64,000 nt of DNA from Cytospora piceicola (taxonomy: Eukaryota; Ascomycota; Sordariomycetes; Diaporthales; Cytosporaceae): positions 726,352-790,351 of the forward strand of contig JALQBC010000017.1 in the NCBI GenBank assembly GCA_023375675.1, in the 5' to 3' direction. Both the position numbers and the translations under genes were made by a program. Shown here piece after piece: positions 58,019 to 64,000 of this stretch; the stretch's first letter is position 1; every line of letters starts with the position of its first letter. The notes below the pieces were generated by a model, which saw nothing but the letters and a program-made list of their open reading frames with translations, did no database searches and was not told the origin of the DNA.

Positions 58019-60220
58019 TTAGGCGGCGGACTTCTCCGTGGCCACAAACTCCCTTGCTCCCTTGACATCCGAGCCATGGCCATCTTCGGTAGACACAGGA
58101 CTCACCCCCACTGGTCTTCCAGTAGAGTCATGTGTCCGGTCCCAATCCTCGAGCTCCGCCACCGGGACCTTGGTGAGCCTGTGACTCTGCGCTCCAGCAC
58201 CGAAGTTCAAGACCTCCTGGCGAATCCTGTAACCCCGGATTCTCGGTAGTGCCCAAACCCAGAGCCAGTAGTAAAGCACGCAGCCCAAGATGCTATATTT
58301 GGTTTGTTCTGGTCAGAAACACCCCTCTTACGACGCACTCGGATCAGGACAGACTCACATTCCGATACCAGTCACGACATAGGTCGCGTACCAGAAGCTT
58401 ACATCGCCGGCGTATTGCCCGCCGTTGGGAGGGTACCACGGCATCACCATGAGGAACAAATTCAGGAGGATCGTGAAGATGACCACCGGGTCCCACGCGC
58501 GGAAGGTCGGCCGGGGCAGGTTCATACGTCTGCGACGCCAACGGACGAGGTATAGCCCAATGGACAGCATCAGGCTGAAGAAGGAAGACGGGTAGACTTG
58601 GAGGTCGGTGACTGGGTGCATGTCAGCACACATAGGCCTTGAGAACTCGTGACCGAGTAGGACTTACTGAAGTTGAAAGCGTCTCCTGCAGGTGGTGCCA
58701 GGATCATGATGATCGTGAGGAGCCACTTGACGAAGTACGGCCCGAGGGGTGTGCCGAGCGGCTTCGTCGAGGCCCAGAACCGTGGCCAGGGGAGGACGCC
58801 TTGTCGTCCACACTCGCGAATGACACGCGACTGGCCGAGGAGCACGGCGAGGAGGTTACCGAAAGAGCTGAGGGCTATCAGGAAGTTGAGGCCCTTGACC
58901 GCCCTGCCGCTGCCGAATACATTCTGGAAAAACAAGCTCGCTGCGATCTGCTTTGCCGCTGCGAGGTCTTCTTTCGGAACTGAGTGGATGTTAGCAGCTT
59001 GAAGAGGGGATTTGTCCTAGGGGAGGGTGCATGACTTACCTGCTGCGAAGTATGCGATATTGACGAGAAGGTACAGCGCCGTCACAACACTCAGCGAGAT
59101 GAAGCCATTCTTTCGGATTTGCTGAATGGGGTTCTGGGATACGCATTAGCCGAAGCTCCCATGGACAGTTCGCAATCCTCATCACAGCTGAGAACCAACC
59201 TTGACCTCGTTGACAACATTGAAGGCGTTCGTATAACCCGCGTATGAGAATATGATCTTATACAGCGCATTGGTCAGCCCATATGCTGTAGCCTTCCCTT
59301 CAAAGGGGTGCTCGAAATTCGCGAGCGGCTTCTCGACCTTCGTATGGCCACCCAAGACCACCAGTCCCGTGATGGAGATGAAGACGAGAGTCAGGACCTT
59401 CACAATGCCGACGCCGTTTGAGAACCAATAAGAGAATCTTGTGTTCGCCATAACCACTGGGATATTGTCAGCAAGTCGAAGTTCTCACCATAAGCTGGAT
59501 AGTGTTTAGACTCACGCAGTGTGGCGACTGTGTATCCAGCAGCCGCGACTCCCTTCAGCTGCCACGCGGTGTATGAGTGTCCGGCCGTTGCGAACAAATA
59601 TTCCGCGAGCACTATGACAGCCATCAGCAAGTCTCCCCATGAGGTTCGAAAGCCTATCGCACTCACCGATTGAGTTGCCGCTGCTGAAAGACAGCACGAT
59701 TGTTTGGAATGCAAAAGCAGTCGGGAATAGCCATTTCGGTCGAGGATACGCTTGCTCAAGATAAACGACTTCTGAGCCCGATCGATTGGAGAAGTAAGAT
59801 GCGAACTCGAGGTAGACGGAGAAGGAAGTGATCGAGGTGAGGAAGCCCAACGCCCAGTATATCATGCTCAGGCCGACACTTCCCACGTACGTCAGGATGG
59901 TGGACGCTGTCGATGTGTCAGCATATAAAGCCCCGGAGAGCCTAGACTGAAGGGGTTTGCTAACGAGTTGAGTATACACCAGTCCCGATCATCATGGAGA
60001 TGTTCAGGAATATAATCGTCACGGGGCCCACGTCGTACCCCAGCGGAGAGTTGACCTCGACAGGGGCGCCCGTGGCTTCTTGGTATGTCTGAGCCGATCC
60101 ATTTCCCGCCTGGTCAACCTGGACATAGGTCAAGGACCCGTCCGAGACCTCTGGCTCTTCCTCTACCGTGACGCCTTGGTCGACATCCCGTTTGCTGAAC
60201 GGCTTCCGCCAGGACGGCAT
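58019..60220 (-). CDS. MUP1-like high-affinity methionine permease (APC superfamily)
   Basis: Eight exons, all GT-AG and phase-consistent: 60220-59965, 59906-59667, 59611-59516, 59456-59200, 59133-59040, 58979-58668, 58611-58359 and 58292-58019. They give 593 aa, near yeast Mup1 length. The N-terminal tail is about 60 residues, then TM1 VTIIFLNISMMIGTGVYSTP, the APC substrate-binding signature. The EVVYLEQAYPRPKWLFP block, the FSYAGYTNAFNVVNEVKNP block in TM6-7 and QSRVIRECGRQGVLPWPRF loop match the fungal Mup1/low-affinity Mup3 group. Twelve helices are expected and the C-tail is charged. Donor 1 is GTTAGC, slightly unusual. Related amino acids (cysteine) are possible substrates. Confidence 0.9.
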
Positions 60221-61018
60221 ATTGAATTCTTCTCGTCCGGCAAGCGCTTTCGCACGGAGATGTTAGCAAGAGGCACGCAGACCAATTTGCAAACAGATTT
60301 CCGTTACGTCGTCGGGATGCAAATACGGGCTTGAGTCGAAGCTAGACGTGTAGTCGAAACATTAGGGCTCTTTTACCTCGGTAAACGTGACTAGTTACCT
60401 ACCCAGGGTATGCAGAGGTCGTGTTACGCCAAGTGGTTTGTGGTAGGCCGGCACTCTTTATATTCTTCTTCATTCTGCCCAGTTGTGCATATAGATATGG
60501 GTCCTTGACCTGGGTCTATCAATGGCGAAAGAAAAGGTGAAATGACAAACGACCTGGGCCTGTGAGATATTTGGTAACGGTATCTATGCCCCACACCATA
60601 CGTACTCTCAACTCGTCGTCAGGGGCTTTCTCGTTGATCTAACTTTTCGATGTGACATCTTGGCAACCCTTGTTGACATCGATCCATTAAGGACGTGGGA
60701 TGCGTGCTTCACCATCGCGGGGAGAGATAACGCCATAGCCCTGCCACACAGGCACATTGCAACCCGCCTGAGCACGCCAGCGTTGCTATCTTCGCTTGCG
60801 AAGGTGAACTGTTTCAATTTGTTATGTAAATTTCGATACCAGCACCTTCGTAAGGAGTTCAACGTTTGATGGCTGAAAATTAAGCTCCCTACTTATTAAT
60901 GTGTAACATATTTCTGTAACATTTGCATCTCGACTGAACCTGTGATCTGTTGGGTTTGGGATGATGACACCCTTTGCCACAACAAATGATAAAATTAAAG
61001 TTAGATACGATGATTGAA
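60221..61018. other. Spacer between methionine permease and siderophore transporter
   Basis: 0.8 kb. Contains the promoter of the methionine permease and 3' UTR of the transporter. Short frames are not convincing. Confidence 0.6.
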
Positions 61019-63166
61019 TCATCTCTCCACGAGATTATTGCGGTCACTGAACCAGATATCAGTCGACACATTCACCTCAAAGTTGTATCTAGACGCCCCA
61101 GGAACACTCACGGGAGGATATAGTCAGGCAGTATAATTGCCATGAAGGGTCCAGGTATCGAGGCACCAAGAGCAGCATATGTCATATAACGAATTACGTC
61201 CGAGTACTGTGCAAGTGTCAGTGATATCTGGCAGCCATGGACAAATCACCAAAGGGCTCAGCTAAGGAGAGTCACACAACTCACAGCCGCATTGATGGCG
61301 TTTCTCTCTGGGCTACCCCAGCTCGGAAGTGTGCCCGTGATGGAGTTGAATAACGAATTAACCAACTCCGTCGTGGCACTGTCACCCAAGTGATTCCACA
61401 GTGCAGGCCGGAAGGAGTTGGTGTAGATGCCCTCGGCGATGCAACTCCCAATGCTGCTTCCCACGAACGAGAAGCTCACAAACAACGCCGTGATCTGAGG
61501 CATCTGTGCGTGTGGCACAGAGATTTGCGCGGGGACGAGCAGAGTTGTTCCGATGATGCCCTAAGTCGCATTGTCAGTCTCGAAACATGTGCCGATTTGG
61601 ATAGGTATCGATAAGATTCCAGAGCCTAGAAAAGATGATGACCTACGCTTCCGATCCCTTGGATAACTTGCATGGCGAACAACTCTCCTGTCGACTTGTT
61701 ATCACCCCTGAGCCTCAGCATTATCCCGTAACCGATGGTCCTGACACACGTCCCAGCGACTGCGATCCACTTGTAGCGTCTCGTCTTGGCAACTATCAAC
61801 CCGGTGATGATGCCAACGAGACACTGGACGACGCCATTTGTGTATGTGTAAAAAGTGTCGTCCCTTGAACTGAATCCATGCGCAACACTTCCCCCAGCAT
61901 ACAGATACGAATGGGTGCAAGCAAAGCACAGATTATCCAGTGCAGCCAGTAATAGACACATAACGATGGTAATGTTCTTGGAGTACGAAGGCGGGATGAG
62001 AGGAAACTTAGCCATATAGTGCTCGTAGAACGGCAGCGCTATCAACAGGGCTCCCCCGAGGATGATCAAAGCAATGACCCAAGGCGTCTTCCACTCGCTC
62101 GGCGTCAAGCCAGAGAGCGCCATAGGAAGTAAAAGTAGGACAAGCCCGCCCGTGAAGAAAAATATCCCTCCGAGGTCGATCTGGGAGCAAAAGTCGTACA
62201 GCGTAATCTTGGCCTTGGGTGCCAGGCCTCTCTTCTTCGCGCGGCCCTGGTAATACAACAACGTCGTGATGATGAAGCTAGCGCAGAAGGGCATCAGGAT
62301 TGCAAACATCCCGATACCCCATCGCCAGCCTATACCGCCCTCTGCGACCACGCTGTCGACGATGAACGCCGCGCACCAGACCGTGACCAAGAAGGGCGTG
62401 AAGCTCACTCCGATGGCGAAGGCGCGCCAGCGGGCCGTGGTGATATCGGAGATGATGATGTCGTTGAGGATATTGGTGCCGCTTTGTCCGATGTTGTAGA
62501 GGACAGTTCCGGTTGCGTAGGCCCCTAGAGATGTTGCGGATGCCATAATTATGTAGGAGAGGACAAAGAGCGAGATAGTAATCAGGTACGTCTGTCCACG
62601 CCCGATGACATTGGAGATCTTGGCTACTGGTGGCTTGACGGCGGCGAAGATAACGGTGTTAGCGGTTGCTAGGGAGGCAATGGTGGAGAGTGCACTGAAG
62701 GAGGATGTCGAGTAGTTGTTGTAAATGTAGACAGTCGAGTTGTCAATTTCACTGTGCTACAGTTCAGCCACCTTTTCTCTGATAAGCGCTGATTCCTACG
62801 AAGATTTCCTCGATATACCGGAAGAATCCAAGGATTAATCAGCCAAAGATACTTACTAAATAATCATGATCATAGCTAACCTTATGAGGCATTAGCTGTG
62901 TTCTGCAAGTCGTCGTCTTGTGTGACTCAACTCCAGAGAACTTACCCGGCGATGACAAGATATCGACCCCTTTTGCCCCAGACAGCCTGAGCTGCCTCAA
63001 TACTTGCAACGCCAGTCTCTCTAGCAACCGTAGCCTCACTTGGCTTCTTCCCTTCTCCCCCAGATGGATATAATTTCAGACCTTTCTCATGATCCCCTCC
63101 AGGTGACCCCGCCTTCTCTGCCACCATCGGCCGCAGATCTACTTTCCCTGTCTCGGGACTTTCCAT
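61019..63166 (-). CDS. Siderophore-iron transporter (MFS, ARN/SIT/MirB family)
   Basis: Imports ferric siderophores at the plasma membrane by proton symport. Six exons: 63166-62946, a 24-nt microexon 62880-62857, 62751-61647, 61560-61285, 61206-61112 and 61046-61019. They give 582 aa, matching the 14-helix SIT family. The microexon restores GLAMIMIIY before EIDNSTVYIYNNYSTSSFS, the family's first-helix motif; without it the frame fails. Further marks: AKISNVIGRGQTYLITISLF, NIGQSGTNILNDIIISD, WRWGIGMFAILMPFCA, FAMQVIQGIGSGIIGTTLLVPAQ and the closing LPDRNNLVER. The N-tail is hydrophilic. Iron-responsive GATA control is expected for the family, but I see only an 8/9 match to ATCWGATAA inside intron 2 (near 62,776). 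No NRPS or siderophore biosynthesis gene is in the window. Confidence 0.93.
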
Positions 63167-64000
63167 GGTGTCGTCGATATCGAGACTTCGCAAAAAGGTG
63201 TCTACTTCGACCGTAGAACAATACAAGAACAAGTCTTGCAACGTATATGAGATATATGATTATCACGGCGAGTCAACGACGGCCCCCGGTATGGTGCTTT
63301 GGTGTTGTGGTGGAATTTGTGTTGAAGTTCACTATGACTTCGGGCCTACGTCAATGCACCGGATTTGGAAGCGTTAAGTGACCAAAGTGATGCCCAAAGC
63401 TCTATATGGTCGGCCAGTAGGTTGAATGACCAGTATACGAAGGAGGACAGGAGGAGGCGTTCTTTTCAAGCCATATATATCCTACTAACTTCTCCTGTGC
63501 AAGCTGCCGTCCATCCAGCCCATGATCATATGGACATTTCGTGCAGGAGGTATGTCGATCTCGTAACCTCTCAAATCACTGAAGGTGGTGACCACTAATC
63601 ACACTGGCACCATGCATGCACAAACTTACTGTACACACTCAAGCAGGTGGGTCGGGGCCATAGAAGCGATCGGTCCCGAACATTGAGAGACTACATAATC
63701 AATTGACATCTGGGCACACTGTGAACTATCATCCCTGGGCGACACATCCTCTATCTGCAGATTGCTTCGGCCGAATCACGGGCCATCATATTGTACTACC
63801 AGTGAGAATCGGTTTCAAATAAAATTCTATGCTCTTATCGCTGAGAAAGATCTAGGAGATACGCGACCCAATGACATGCAAAGCCACTGTTTCTTCAGAG
63901 CAAAATGTCACCCCCCCCCTGTCAATTCGGTTTCTCCCCCCCCCCTCCTGGAACTTCAAACTTCAACATAAACTTCATTATTTCACATACTTTTACTAAT
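63167..64000. other. Upstream region of siderophore transporter to window end
   Basis: 0.8 kb with two C-rich runs near 63,910-63,945. Contains the promoter of the transporter. No gene recognised. Confidence 0.6.

Overview
The window is nuclear DNA of a filamentous ascomycete (Pezizomycotina, most likely a Sordariomycete; the genus cannot be fixed by eye). The genes have short GT-AG introns of about 40-230 bp with CTNAC branch points. Filamentous-fungal families are present (Clr5 domain, HET, NACHT/STAND, siderophore MFS), and AT-rich blocks in which CpA and TpG are nearly absent bear the signature of repeat-induced point mutation (RIP). I assembled exons by hand by matching splice phase. Several models therefore differ from plain ORFs, and true ATG starts were preferred over alternative start codons.

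Layout. 0-16.6 kb is gene-dense core genome: the 3' part of MSH6, a uric acid/xanthine (UapA-type) permease, a small spliced Cys/His-rich protein, an uncharacterised 530-aa protein, RPN11 and RPD3 sharing a divergent promoter, and an aldo-keto reductase. 16.6-24.6 kb is looser. It holds a 319-bp hAT-type MITE with a perfect 8-bp target duplication, a Clr5-domain gene, a single-pass membrane protein and an intron-containing tRNA-Ala(CGC).

24.7-45.0 kb is a repeat island. It is built from five recurring modules (here M1-M5): M1, a ~125-bp terminal unit; M2, a ~235-bp subterminal unit; M3, an interrupted (GTAA/TTAC)n satellite; M4, an 82-bp GC-rich palindrome; and M5, a ~60-bp hairpin-rich unit. 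At 24,681-32,343 the modules form two long inverted arms around an apparently intact 670-aa cargo gene, an architecture like foldback transposons. Two further derivatives lie at 36.8-38.8 kb (loop carrying a RIP-fossil reading frame) and 42.7-45.0 kb (loop lost). The latter is interrupted by a 357-bp TRIM-type LTR element with 5-bp target duplication and a primer-binding site matching the anticodon arm of initiator tRNA-Met. A 987-aa NACHT NLR gene sits between the last two blocks.

45-64 kb is accessory but GC-normal: a HET-domain protein with a degenerate WW-like tail, a small multi-pass membrane protein, a five-exon secreted FAD-linked oxidase, then three transporter genes: an NCS1 (Fur-type) permease, an eight-exon MUP1-like methionine permease, and a six-exon siderophore-iron transporter with a 24-nt microexon. 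HET and NACHT genes next to repeats suggest a self/non-self recognition neighbourhood. The transporters suggest nutrient scavenging. These are context inferences only.
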